From contig OZ024799.1 in the NCBI GenBank assembly GCA_964017045.1, forward strand, positions 28,903,596-28,967,595: 64,000 nucleotides of DNA, written 5' to 3'. Under the pieces are notes generated by a model. That model was not told where the DNA came from. It ran no database searches and was given only the letters and a program-made list of their open reading frames with translations. A program made the translations under genes and the position numbers. This DNA is from Omphiscola glabra. Taxonomy: Eukaryota > Mollusca > Gastropoda > Lymnaeidae. Position 1 is the stretch's first letter. Each line of letters begins with the position of its first letter. Below, in pieces: positions 52,141 through 63,927 of this stretch.

Positions 52141-52502
52141 GATACGTATCCAATCGAATGGTCATACGCCGATAAGTCCCTTTCCAACAGCAACGAATTC
52201 AGATCGAGGTATGGAAAGTGACATAGCTTGTACATTTATACCTCCAATTTGTGGATGGATTTATAAGTCTGATAATTGTCGGCGTAAGCATATGTTGCTT
52301 CGCGACAATGTTGGACCAGGCAAACATTTTAATTATGAAGTATGGGATATTTAATCATTAACAATTAAATTTACAGGTACATAATAAACATAATGCCCTC
52401 TTGTTAAAAGAGACATGAGCGAGTTGGAACAACAACCTACATCTCTATTAAGTGATGGCGGTGTGTCGTAGTCCGCGGCAAAGGCAATAATAGAATGCAT
52501 AA

Positions 52503-52952
52503 TATAATTTTTTTTTGCTGGCATCCGTCCGTCACAAGGTGACGATGGTATGGAATTCGCAGGACGAAATCCACAAGGCCTGGGATTATTATTATAAGAT
52601 TATTAGCTGGTTCCCAACAGCAAATCGCCTCTCTCCACGCCGCTGGATGACCCCAAGGGAACATCATGTGGATGATACAGCTTGGCACCAGTGGTGTCGC
52701 AGGAGTTGCCGGAATGTTTCATTGTATCAATGTTTTCCGCCTATCGGGACTCCATCTCCGGGTTTGAATTCAGAGTTGCCTTCTCTTAGATGAGTTGCCG
52801 TCCATCCACCCTGGGTGCCTTCCAAGGTTAACGAGTCCCATCCACCCGGGGTGCTGGTGGTGTTTCTGCTTGACTGGGCTTTGGCAGGGATTGGACTTCT
52901 GACCATCAGCTTGAGATTTGCTCAGTTTAGACCACTCGGCCACCCAGCACCC
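52503..52952 (-). mobile_element. tRNA-derived SINE, minus strand
   Basis: On the minus strand the head reads GTGCTGGGTGGCCGAGTGGT, CTAAACTGAGCAAATCTCA and GGTCAGAAGTCCAATCC, with A-box-like GTGGCCGAGTGG and B-box-like GGTCAGAAGTCCAATCC of a tRNA-Leu/Ser type. It ends after GACGGACGGATGCCAGC with an A-run (52509-52517). The mismatched B box and the long body show this is a SINE, not a tRNA gene. Confidence 0.7.
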
Positions 52953-53029
52953 AGGTGAACATTACAAGTGCAATAACATGATATCAAAATCATGGTTGCG
53001 TACTCACTAGTACTCCAGGTAGCAGTCGC

Positions 53030-53235
53030 AGTTAATGATCACGCTAATGTAGTCCTAAGTCTAGGACCTAGACTAGGTACTGCCAGCGTCCACGGTTAAC
53101 TTTCGGTTAAGTGATCAGATCTTAAAAGTTATATACTTGCTAAAAGCCTGGGTTGCAGTTATGTATCACGCTAATGAAGGTCTAAGTCTAGTTCCTTCCA
53201 GCGTCCACAGTGAAGTGATAAGATAATAAAATACA
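53030..53235. repeat. Two-copy tandem repeat, about 125 bp
   Basis: GCAGTTAATGATCACGCTAA, TAAGTCTAG, CCAGCGTCCAC and AGTGATCAGAT recur about 126 bp on (GCAGTTATGTATCACGCTAA at about 53155). A leftover of a longer repeat inside the nested block. Confidence 0.65.
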
Positions 53236-53589
53236 TTTCTGGCTTGTTCTGGCTATTTATTCGAGTTGAGTGATGATTCACTTGGATGATTGAAATGTTG
53301 TATGCTTTCCCCGTCCAATGATAATCATTTCTGATATTGTGGGCTTGACCTTCTACCCTCAAAGTTTATCGATGTGAGGTGCACAATCCATAATCACGCT
53401 TTTGCGTGAGCTATCCAGTTTAAGAATGCAATAACAACAAGGGACGTTACTCCCCTTTGCTGTCTTCAGGGCAATACCGAAAAGGGGGGGGAGGGGTGTT
53501 AAGGTATTATTTTCTCAAGGTTCATCAATGATAGGAGTTGAACACAAAATTCACGCTTTTGGGGTGAGTGGTCTGTGATACTGTGGGGA

Positions 53590-53848
53590 AAAACAAGGGG
53601 GAGGAATGGTATATCTTAGGCGACCCCTGGGAAAGGATCGTGCGACCCCCAAAGGGGTCGCGACCCACAGGTTGAGAACCGCTGATCTAAGCTGATCCTT
53701 TCCCAGGGGTCGCCTAAGACCATCTGAAAACACATGCTCTACAGTTATGAAGTAGCAACGGAAAGAATTTTGTGGCTGAGGGGTCGCCACAACACGAGGA
53801 ACTGCATTAAATGGTCGCGGCGTTAGGAAGATTGAGAACCACTGGCTT
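53590..53848. mobile_element. hAT remnants with GAGAACCRCTG ends
   Basis: Two ends are visible: GACCCACAGGTTGAGAACCGCTG at about 53663-53685 and AGATTGAGAACCACTGG at about 53830-53846, both of the CAGNGGTTCTCAA hAT type. Between them GGCGACCCCTGGGAAAGGAT and its complement form a palindrome, so one end has been rearranged. A solitary similar end, CAGTGGTTCTCAAAC, lies at 34334. Confidence 0.6.
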
Positions 53849-53864
53849 AAATACTTCATATCTA

Positions 53865-53976
53865 TTTTGTATCATTTCACATTTAGCCTGATTTATTCTT
53901 ACTGAACCGACGTACCTTGAATCTGGAACTAGGGGAACGTTTCACGTCCCAAGTCCCACACCAAACTACCTACGGC
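53865..53976 (+). mobile_element. Right arm of the old inverted repeat, part 1
   Basis: Complementary to 52030-52140 (CAAACTACC, CTGGAACTAGGGG, GATACAAAATAGATA). It is cut at 53976 by the 4-kb hAT insertion and continues at 58002. Confidence 0.65.
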
Positions 53977-54061
53977 CAGTGTTTCTTTCAGAAATTTTCC
54001 CCCGAGGGGGCACTTTTGACGTTCGGGGGGGGGGGGGGGGCAGTGCCAGTTTTTCAGTGGC

Positions 54062-54235
54062 CAGAGGCGTAGCTAAGGGGTGGCAGATGGGACATATGTC
54101 CCCGGGCGCCAGACTAGCGGGGGCATCTAATGGGCTATAGGGATAATTGATGAAAATAATAGGTTTTAGAGTTTAGCGGGGGGAGGGGGGTGTAAAAATG
54201 AATCTTGTCCCCTGTCATCAAAGACTCACGTCAGT
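54062..54235. mobile_element. hAT-like MITE, CAGAGGCGTAG family, nested
   Basis: Left end CAGAGGCGTAGCTAAGG with CCCCGGGCGCCAGACTAG, as in 10418 and 48632. The right end is unclear, near a second GTGACGTAGCAGTGGGGG element start at about 54234. Confidence 0.55.
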
Positions 54236-54628
54236 GACGTAGCAGTGGGGGGGGGGGGGGGGCGAACATTTGGTCTTCCCAGGTGTCATTTTTTCTTTAG
54301 ATAGAGCGGCGGGATTTTCGGACATCTGCAGAGTTTCTATCGTGAAGGGTAGCGTAGCAAAAAAGTTAACCCACCTAGGGTGGCGCTAACACTAGGCACG
54401 CTGCTGGGCAGTGTATATATCAGCACCAAATTTGGCTGTCATGGCAAGTAATTTTTATCGGGAAGTAGGGCAGCAGAAAATGTGTGATTGTTTAACAATC
54501 AAAAGGTGCATTTTGGAGTATACATGATTCGAATGTTTTTATAAGACTTTCATTTGATCGGGGGAAATAATTTTTCAAGCGTCGGGGGAGGCATTATGGC
54601 GACCAGTGCCAGATACAAACTAAATTTC

Positions 54629-54790
54629 TTCTTCTTTTTCTGTCTATTAAGGGCCCACGATCAATTTTTTGATCATTATGGCTCCTATGAATGTAGATGG
54701 GATTTGCAATGTTTCTGTGCCTGGTGTTGATGCGGATATTTCACTGGTAACAAGAGTTACCTAGTGAGGGTATCATGCACTGTATTCAAT
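54629..54790 (+). repeat. Dispersed repeat copy (GGGCCCACGATCAAT family), nested
   Basis: The longest plus-strand copy here: ATTAAGGGCCCACGATCAAT, GATCATTATGGCTCCTATGA, ATGTAGATGGGATTTGCAAT, TTTCTGTGCCTGGTGTTGAT and GGATATTTCACTGGTAACAA. The same blocks are reversed at 6913-7195. Confidence 0.75.
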
Positions 54791-54860
54791 TTATCTTTAA
54801 GACAATGTGTGAAGGAGCATTTCAAACGTTCATATATTTACTGTTAGATGTCTCGTAGAA

Positions 54861-55985
54861 AAATGCTAAGAATACATCCTCAAACACCAACTATATCTGG
54901 ACTACAAATCAGCTTATGATAGCATAGACAGGAAATACATGAACGATGCTGTGCTGGAACTTGGAGTCCTTAACAAACTTACCCGACTCATACATATGAC
55001 GATGGATAACTACAAAAGTAGAATCAAAGTACAGAGGGAGTACTTGAGGGAGTTCCCAATCAATCTGGGCCTCAGACAAGGAAATCCGTGTATCATTTTC
55101 AACATCACTTTAGAAAAAAGCATTAGAAACATACGTGTGAGCACCTGAGAGGTGGTACAGAACAACCATAAGGAACTTTATAAAGCCAGCCACTGCAATA
55201 CCTGGCCTACACAGACGATATAGCGCTACTTGGTAGAAACAGCATTGATGATATTATTAAAACTTTCAGGGAACTTGAAGATGTGACGGTCAAAGCTGGT
55301 CTTGATGTAAATAAAGCGAAGGCAATATTTATGATAATGTCAGGAAATACGCACTGATGACTTCATCAATATGAACATCTACGCCTTTGAGAGGGTAGCT
55401 ACTTTCAAATATCTAGGGGTGACTATAAATAAGCAAGAGGAAATACAATCGGAGGTGCAAGAAAGAATAACAGCATGCAACCGTTCTTATTTCAATTTAC
55501 AAAAGCTACTTCAAAGCAAAAATCTCGCTAAGGGAACAAAGAAGGCAGTATACACCACTATCACAAGATCAGTAGTGAGACTTGGTTCCTACCAGAAAAG
55601 CAGAGAACCTGCTAAATATATGACCCGATGATAGACAATTTTGTTTTGGGAATCCGTACAAACTAAGAGCTATATCAATTGTACAAAGACCCATCCATAG
55701 TCACAAAAATATATTAAAAAAAAGGCAGACTGCCCTAGGCAGGACACATTGAAAGGATGCCGGATTCTGGAGCAACAAAAACGATCTACAGGCAGAAACC
55801 TAGGGGCAGACGGCTCACTGGTCGACCAAGACTGAGATGGATTGACGATGTAGAGAAGGGCTTACAAAGGTTGGGGTTCGCACATGGAGGTGTAAAGCTA
55901 TGGATCGATCCCAATGGAAGAATGGGGTGGAGCAGGCCTGGGCCCTAAATGGGATGAAGCCCCACTGATGTAAATATTTCAGACA
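54861..55985 (+). mobile_element. Decayed LINE, reverse transcriptase and 3' end
   Basis: Starts inside the reverse transcriptase (LDYKSAYDSIDRKYMNDAVL, near 54890-54955), then NLGLRQGNPC, an AYTDDIALLGR segment at about 55195-55235 (catalytic xxDD retained as YTDD but frame-broken), TFKYLGVTINKQ (about 55400) and a GRPRLRWIDDVEKGLQRLG tail (about 55815-55880). Frameshifts and stops separate these parts and the 5' half is missing. It differs from the LINE at 11535. It lies within the 53977-58001 insertion. Confidence 0.85.
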
Positions 55986-58001
55986 TTTGGGTGGGAAGCG
56001 CTAGAAATAACGATAATAACAGGACATCACTAACTCTTCCACCAGCACAATATTAAATTAATTCAGTCCAATTGGGAGCCCTTAGGGTATGTTTATCGAG
56101 AGATACTCCTTAGCTTTGACTCGCCGCCTTAAAACTTTATAGGCCCCGGAAATTTTTTGATAAATTAAAAATGCAAGAATGAATGCATTTTTTTTTTTTA
56201 CATACCGTAGTTAAATTTAGTTTTGCATCATTAAACACTTAACTGTAGAGCAACGGGAGAGATGCTAGTTAAGATTTTATGTGTCATTTGACCTAAGAGC
56301 CATCATGTGAGATCTGCAACCCACATAGCTGCATGGGGCCTCATATTTTTTAGGGGCTTAAAGTTGGGCTGTAGTTACATTAAATTATCAACTTTTACTG
56401 CTAGGTAGGGAAGGAAAAAACCGAAAAGTAGCACGGGTGCCATAAAAAGTCAAGCGATGTCTCTGCTTGCCTAAGTGTGGTATGCAAACATTTTTTTTTA
56501 AAATTGAAAAGTAATGTATTTTTGAAGTTATTATTTTAAAATATTTTTGGGATCAACTACATAAAAATAATGAATTTACTACAAAGTATTTTTAAAATTA
56601 AGAAAAAAGAATTTCTTCCAAAAAAGGTATCCATCCCAAAAAAGAAATGCTAAAATAGTTTTACAATTTGAACGAAAAAGAAAAACCAAAAACATATGTC
56701 ATACGTTTATTTCAAAATATTTCCAAGTTTCACCAAAGTCAAAAAGAAAAAAAGCTTTTCTGTACAAAAGGCTAAAGACTATATCTTTATGGGTTTTCAA
56801 AATTGGTATTTATTTATAAATCATATGTAACGGACATAATTGTTCAGAAGTCAAGAATTGTTTACAAAAGACTCATATATTTATTAATGTGTGATTTTTT
56901 TTTGTATAAATTATTAAAGTTTCAATTCTCAATATTCAGTTGATTGAAATGTTAATTAAGAAATTTAGACTACTATAATTTGCTTCAGATCATTACAACT
57001 TGCCTCTTCGATATTACACTTGAAAACAATTTTTTTACCAATTCCATATAATTTTTTTAACTACTACCAAAAATGGCATTTACAAGATAATCGAAATACT
57101 CTATTTTTTTATTCGTTGTTTAAATATATATTATATTCTTTCTACTGGATTATCATCTTAAAATATTTTTTTTAAATAGTTCAAACAGCTGGGGAAGATT
57201 GTTTATTATTATTATATTAACAGAGAAAAGTCATTTGGATTTAATAAATAAAGACTATTTTTTAAAAAATCAGTTTACTCTGTTCCCGAAACTGTGTTAA
57301 AAAATTAGAAACACTCGATTTAATAATTATGATGAAATGTCCACTATTTGTATGCAACCGGTAAATTCCTAATTTTTTGTTTTAAAATTATTATTATTAT
57401 TTTTAAATTTTCATTTTATCTATTTCAGCATACATCTATGGAATCTACTACATTAAAATGTTTGCTAAAAATGATTTTTTAAAGCATGATACTATTTTAC
57501 AATATCATTTGAAAACAGATTGCACATGTTTTTTTCTTAGCAAGAACTATATTTAATTTACAGACATTTATATCGATGAAAAGGTAGTTTAATACAGGGT
57601 TATTAAAAAGTCTTTCAACTTTTGCAGCTTCAAAAGGTAATTAAATAAAAGATACCGATATCTGCGAATCAGAAATAGTAAGATTTAGCTTATGATCAGG
57701 AGCGGCCAATTTTCAAAACAATACCATATTTATAATGGATTTCTGCGAGCCTGTAACAAGATTAACATGAACGCTATGGATCATCAATATATATCGATCA
57801 AAGCGATATTTTATTTGTTCCAATAATTGTAATCGAGTAAAGGCACACATTTCAAAAACTTGTAAACATTTTATAAAAATTAATTTTAGAGTAGTTTTTT
57901 TTTTTTAAATTATTTTTTCTTACACATTTTCACCCGGGGGGGCACTTGACTTGCTCCGGGGGAGCAGTGCCCCCCCGGAGGTATGCCTGAAAGAAACACT
58001 G

Positions 58002-58643
58002 CCTACGGCTACGATAAGGACCTCAAGATTCAGGGACTCCTTCCACCCATGATTCATCGATGGAGAGTCTACTTCCCCCACCGCAGAGATCAACCGGAAC
58101 CTTTTGGAACAATAAGTTGCCGCGCTCTATGCGACCGGGAAAGCCAACTCAGCTTCGCTTTGAAAAGCTCCGAAGACAGGAACGGAGGACACACTTCTGG
58201 AACAGAAGAAACTCCAACACATATTGATCCGCTGAGATCAACAGTGAAACTATAAAAGACTAAGTCGACATTGACTGAACATATGACCTTGAGCAAATAC
58301 AGCATTTATGATGATACTATCAGTATTTTAAGAACACTTGTATTCCAACAACTTACTTACAAAATTTTAATGCATTTCATTTGTATATAATTATATTATC
58401 TAACAAAGGAGTGAACTACGAAGTTAAATGTAAATACCCTTCGTGAATAAACACTTGCAGTTATTTTCTCCTTTGGCAAAGACTTCGCTTCAGTCTATAT
58501 GTATAAATGAAGATATGTTATTATGTTTGTGTGGTAATTTGGCTTAATCTCCTAGACAATTAATCCCTAGACTACACAGAGTCAAGAGGATATCTCAAAG
58601 GAGAGATACCTCTCACTTTTAAAACATAATTTAGATCACCACA
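58002..58643 (+). mobile_element. Right arm of the old inverted repeat, part 2
   Basis: Continues from 53976 across the hAT insertion; complementary to 51557-52030 on the left (CTACGGCTAC, CAGGGACTC, TTCAGTCTATA, GTGTGGTAATTTGGC, ending AGATCACCACA). It carries an AATAAA at 58447-58452 and about 165 bp more than the left arm. The 90-codon open frame at 57983-58255 is repeat sequence. Confidence 0.65.
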
Positions 58644-58654
58644 GCTAGTTATCT

Positions 58655-58800
58655 CTACTATTTCAGCCGAGTCACGTTGCTACAGTTATACATGTTGCTG
58701 CGCTGAGAGATCCTCCCCAAAAAGTCATGGCAAAACTTCATTACTTAAACGCTCGTGGTCTGGGTGAGGTAGTGACTTTGGCTACAGGGGGCGTACCAGT
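58655..58800 (+). pseudogene. Orphan inverted GST first exon with upstream flank
   Basis: From ATG at 58727 the frame reads MAKLHYLNARGLGEVV, then TLATGGVP up to a donor (GTAAGC) at 58799; two residues (RL in both GSTs) are missing. Upstream, GAGAGATCCTCCCCAAAAAG and GTCACGTTGCTACAGTTA match the 5' flank of GST copy B (63927-63990), so the promoter region was copied too. It points right, opposite to both GSTs, and no exons 2-6 follow on the plus strand before copy B begins. It looks like a partial inverted duplication; a transcript from it would lack the rest of the enzyme. Confidence 0.8.
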
Positions 58801-60239
58801 AAGCAACAACACGTATATTAGTTAGTTTATAACTAAACTGTTATTACAGACCTGTTTACTCTTACGATTTTGGCGTACAATGGAATATATTGTATGTTTA
58901 TTTTTTTAAATATTAAGATAATGTATTGAACGATTTTGTGATGAGATTGGACGATTATATGAGTTTGAGGTTAAACAGGTCTGTTATTACAGCCTACTTA
59001 TTAATTATAATTATAATGACTGACTACTGAGTATATTATTGTCTATTGTATTAGTTGGTTAACTACACCAGCGGTTGACGAATACGGCTACACGTGACGT
59101 TGGTTTATCGTGTATGCGGAGTTAGTAGTTATTTTTAAGTCGCCGAAGATTAAGCTCCTGGTGCATAGTATAGGCCTACATGATACATGCAACAACAAGG
59201 GATGGTATCGTCAATGAGCTAGATTATAAGTTCATTGTTCGGTACAATTTGGATTGGACAAACTTCACTTAAATATTTGTGATACCTTGTAAACTGTTAG
59301 GCCTACGCTGCAATAATTTATTGCTGCCTGTACGAATTAAAAAAAAGTAATTCAAAGAAAACATTCTTCCTTTATTTTGCGCAAACACGCCCCCCCCAAC
59401 CCCTTTTCCCCCAACGTTTCAGTGGTTTTCTCTCAAATCAACAATTTTTAAAAATAAACTTATTTGGGCTTTATCATTTTTTCCAGTCATGTGTCCAGTG
59501 ACGTCATTGCCAGGGAGTCTATCAATTAAATGTTTAAGACCCAACATCACCAATAACATTGCTTCTTTATATTTGTAACTTGTATTAAACTTATTTAAAC
59601 TGATTTTTTTTGTGCTTTGTGAATAAGAAAATAGATTGAATAAAAAAAGAATTAAACATTTTTTAAAATTAAATTGAACAGTAAAAACAAAAATCAACAA
59701 AAGATTTTTTAGTACCTGTATGTAATTTCATGCAATAAAATAAAATTTAATTTTAATGAAATTAATGTAAACAAAAAAAATTACAATGTTTTTGACTCTT
59801 GAACCTGGAACACAAACATTATAACTTATAAGACAACCTTTAACATCCATCACAGAAATTAACAACAAATTCTTAAAGCTCCAAAAATTGTTCTGCATAA
59901 ATTAGAGAAAAAGTAATGTATTTCATTTTTTTTAGCAACACTGGGCAATAAATTCATATGAAACATTAAATATCCATTATTCTAAATTGTTTACTGACTA
60001 ATGAGTGATATACTTTTTTTTCTCATTCTATCAATGAAGAAAATTTCCATCACTATATCTTAATTCCATGCACTTTGCTTGCCTTCAACAACATTCAACA
60101 GCTTGATCCTCCGTTTCTGCTAACCTACGCTTTCCAGCCTTGCCTCCAAAAACTTGAATTCTTCTAATTAATGTGCTAATATTAACTGAATTAAGTCAAA
60201 ACTAGGCACAAACAATCAAATGTATTTGAAAAATAATTA
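58801..60239. other. Intergenic, no gene seen
   Basis: AT-rich sequence after the orphan GST exon, up to the stop of GST copy B. A C-run at 59388-59408 and small chance frames are all that is visible. I searched it for the missing plus-strand GST exons 2-6 and found none. Confidence 0.6.
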
Positions 60240-63200
60240 CTAGTTCAATGCCAGAACTTTTTTAGCTACTGCAAGAAGCTCTGGACTATTTTTGGGCTTC
60301 CGAACAGGTCCATTCAAATACTCTTTAATCCTGGGAAGATTGGTAGTAGTTTCAAAGAAATTCTGGGGAGGAAATGCATTTTTAAAACACCAATTTTAGA
60401 AAAATTAATAGAGACCAAATTTTTGTTTAAAAAATGGCTTAACCGTCTGTTAATAATATTATAATTATTTTTAGTGAAGTGCGCAGAAAAAAGCTGTTCA
60501 TGTTATGAATTTACAGATTCAGTATTAGAATTAACAGTTATGAGGCAGGGATAAATATGGAGTAGGGGCACATTTAAATATAAATTGACTGAATTCTATT
60601 GTTTCACAACATTTTATGAATTGTATTATGCAGAGAATTACTTTGCGGCACTGATGAAATCGTAGTAGTGCAAGAGATAAATTTTAAGAAAATAAGACTT
60701 AGAATCAAATAAACAGATTATATTTTTTCTCTTTTCAAAAACTTAGGAGCAAACCATGTATTAAGTAAAAACATGCAAATCTATTGCAATATTAATAGAT
60801 AGTGTAATGTTGTTGTCTTTGGTTCGAATAAATTAAAATAAAAACAAATACTTTGTTCTTTCTATCATCATCTCTATGGAATGGTCAAATTTTAAAATTA
60901 TTAACAACTAATTGTTAATTTTATAACATAATTAATAAATGTGTAGTTCTTTTCCATTTTTCACCTACTTGTAAAGACAGAACTACCCTTGTATACAAAA
61001 TCTTAAATATAAATGCCTATCTTTTTATTATTAATACAATTTAGAACACATATCGACTTAATAAAGTAAAATAAATAAAATACTCATTTCAAAATGAAAG
61101 TGAACATTACTTTTGCTCTGTGCTGAAATAATTAATTATTGTATATTCATTTTTCTTTGAATTTATCACAGCATGTGTTAATATTCTATAACCTTGATAT
61201 CTGTTATTCTTAAAATGGATCATATGCATACAATATAACAATACACAAGAGTGCAAGATTCTTTTGTAGATTTTAGTTTATAATAAAAGCCATAAGTATG
61301 ACGAAACATACTTTCATATATTTAATTCATCTATCAAATCTTGAAAATGACTCATTAAATATCCTTTTGATATTTTAAATAGGCATGATGAAGTTGGATA
61401 TCAAGGTCAATTTCATTAATTTATATTTTTAAATCTCTTGCTTTATTGATTTACAAAATTTAACATTATAAACACAAATTTAATGAAGTAGGAATAATGT
61501 AAGGAATTCAAGATATATATTATTTTAATAGTGTTTTCTAGAGAAAAAAAAAAGGTAAAAAAATACCTGCAGGGCTGGAAAATCCTGGAGAATTTCTTTA
61601 CCAAGATACTCAACATAAACCAACAAGGCCTCAAGCAGACTAAGGTCAGCAAGGGTTAAACTGTTGCCAACTAGGTAACCAGTTGCATTTTTTGCAGCAA
61701 TCTGAGGAGCAAAAAAAGGGACTATTAATTAGACAAAATCTTTGTGATTTTGTTTTTCAGAGATAAATTAAGATGACAGCACATATATAAAGCATTTATA
61801 TATATTTTCATGTATGAGCAGCCTTTTGTTTTGTTTTTAGTTTTGTATACACTTAATGTTTTTAAAAAGGGTTACTTAATGTTTTCTTCACACAACAGCT
61901 TTAAGAACGCAATTAAGAGTAATTATAGCACATGTCAATGCAATTACTACACCTTATGCCTTCTGCATGCATTTTTGCCAAAAAAATCCAAAACATTTCC
62001 ACTAATAGTTTTACAAATTGTCTTGGTTAGTCATGTAGTATTATGTTTTATAAATACCTTTTCAAAAATTGGCAAATATTTTGGCAAAACTGTTTTCTTG
62101 ACTGAAGAAAGGACCTCTTCTTCTGGCGACATGCCTATAGTCGTTGATGGTTTTATAAAATCTCGACCCCCTTCATAGTACTGATCAATACTGAAATTAT
62201 TCAGTCATAAAAAAGATGGTAGCAATTGTAGTATTATTTTTTAATAAAACTTTTTTTAAATTCCTCAATTCTTTTGATATAGCTACTTAATATCTGACAG
62301 GAGTCTTTGAGTTAGAGGAATTTTTTTTTTAATATTTAATATCAGTAGCTAATTAAATAGGCTAATAAGCTGTTACAGGACTTACAGCACAGTTTCATCT
62401 TCATTAGTTCCGTATAGACCAATTTTGTTCCCTAGATAGCGAATAATGGCACCACTCTGGACTATTTCTTTACCATCAATCTCTAGCAGGGGTACTTGAT
62501 TAAACAGCAATTTTCCATCTAGAATTAAAATATCAATAGTCATGTAGTTAATTATTAACTATATATACATATATAGGCCTATATATGGTATTAACATATT
62601 AATAATTATAGTTCTTCTATTCAACAAGTTAAAATGGAGCTCATGAAATGCTCTGAATATAAAGTTTTTAAAACGAAATGGATAGAAAGCAGTTGTGAAA
62701 TCACCTATAGGCAAAATCCTAGTGATAAATACCAGTTACGGTGAAATTTTTTCATCATAATATTTAATATTTCTCAAAACATACCATCAATCAATTTGAG
62801 AAACTGTTCACGTTCAGTGAGAAACTCTTCTGTAAACCGGGGATAAATAATTTGTAAGGAACTCTGTAAATTACCTTATCACAAGCTACACTTACACACT
62901 GACTCTGACATATTTCCATTTGCAGAAAATATATTAGAATTAATTTCGCACTCTAATCTACTTTCAAAAAAATGTCTTCTTTGTTTGTCTTAAATCTCTA
63001 AACATTTTTAATAATAATAAGGAATATATTATAATATTTTTTTGTTAAGGAGATTATTATGGATTCTAATCACTAGCATATTACTATTACTTCTATAATT
63101 TATATGAATTGGGATGGGGTTCATAGGTTGCAGGCGAAATAATTGGCACAAACCTCATATTTACTCATGGATAAATTCATATATATGCATGTCCCACGAT

Positions 63201-63927
63201 GCATAAGGTGTAGTTTTTAAAAAAAAATTAAAACCAGGACATTTAAAATATTTTTTGGCACCAAGCATGCTAAAAGTAAAAGTTAAAAAAATAAATTATT
63301 TGTTATTACATGGAGAACAATTCTGTATATGGGACTTTCTTTTAAAAGAAGTCTAGTTATTAAATTTATCAAATTAATATTTTAGACTTAAAACTTTGAC
63401 TGTAAGTAGTTAAGTGTAAGACTGCCTATTACATCTCATGACTGACCAACATTACAAGACGTGAAAACATTATAGTTTATAGGCCTACATATAATTTTAG
63501 CTAAGCTATGTAGAAATAGAATATGAATTTAGCTACACAGTATAAGTGTACAGTGTAAATTTAATTATCGAATTTAACCGCCCCACCCCAGCTGCATGGA
63601 CGGGGAAAGGGGGGGGGGAATGCTAAACCTGGATGATTCTGGTCAAACCTGTAAGTGTACGCTATTGGACCATGTCAAGTCTACGTTCATCATTAATACT
63701 ATTTCGTACTATTTATACGTTTGTTGTAGTCAGTTTTCTTAGTAATTTTGGTGTGATAAACAATAATTTAACAAGGTTGAGAATTAAGTTATAATTTTTT
63801 GTGATATATCAATATCTTGGTCTATTTGTCTAATATTGCTTACACTTACTTGTATGTCTCCTGCAGCCAAAGTCAACCTCACTAGCTCAGCCAAACCACG
63901 GCCATTAAAGTAATACAGTTTTGCCAT
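60240..63927 (-). CDS. Cytosolic glutathione S-transferase, alpha-like, six exons (copy B)
   Basis: Exons in order: 63927-63846 (or to 63850), 62829-62785, 62518-62386, 62190-62058, 61701-61567, 60362-60240; 651 bases, about 216 residues. Motifs: [11 protein letters not shown] (Tyr6), [10 protein letters not shown] (49-58), [33 protein letters not shown]. Exons 3-6 have exactly the same lengths and phases as copy A (133, 133, 135, 123), showing tandem duplication. Exon 2 is the exception: the acceptor of copy A (CAG before TTTACAG) is CGG here, so the reading frame can only be kept by a donor 4 bases further on (GTAA|GTGTAAG) and an acceptor 7 bases further on (TTTACAG|AAGAG), giving IQVKEFL. 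Catalytic features are intact, so it is probably functional. Confidence 0.9.

Larger units (their letters stand above)
53977..58001. mobile_element. 4.0-kb hAT-like insertion with perfect 8-bp target duplication
   Basis: Ends CAGTGTTTCTTTCAG (53977-53991) and CTGAAAGAAACACTG (57987-58001) are perfect inverted 15-mers. Identical CCTACGGC flanks lie at 53969-53976 and 58002-58009. Subterminal G/C runs (CCCCCGAGGGGGCACTTTTG; CCCGGGGGGGCACTTGACTT) are also mirrored. No transposase is recognised. It carries nested guests: a MITE (54062), the GGGCCCACGATCAAT repeat (54629) and a LINE (54861-55985); 56.0-57.95 kb is AT-rich and empty. Confidence 0.92.

Noticed and set aside
52880..52952. Possible tRNA gene (minus strand)
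   Set aside because: A and B boxes are present but the B box is degenerate, and the sequence continues into a 450-bp body with an A-tail, so it is a SINE head.
58727..60239. A third functional GST on the plus strand
   Set aside because: Only exon 1 is present, with two codons missing; no exons 2-6 are found downstream.
61810..62178. 122-codon plus-strand frame
   Set aside because: It overlaps GST copy B exon 4 in antisense and resembles no family.
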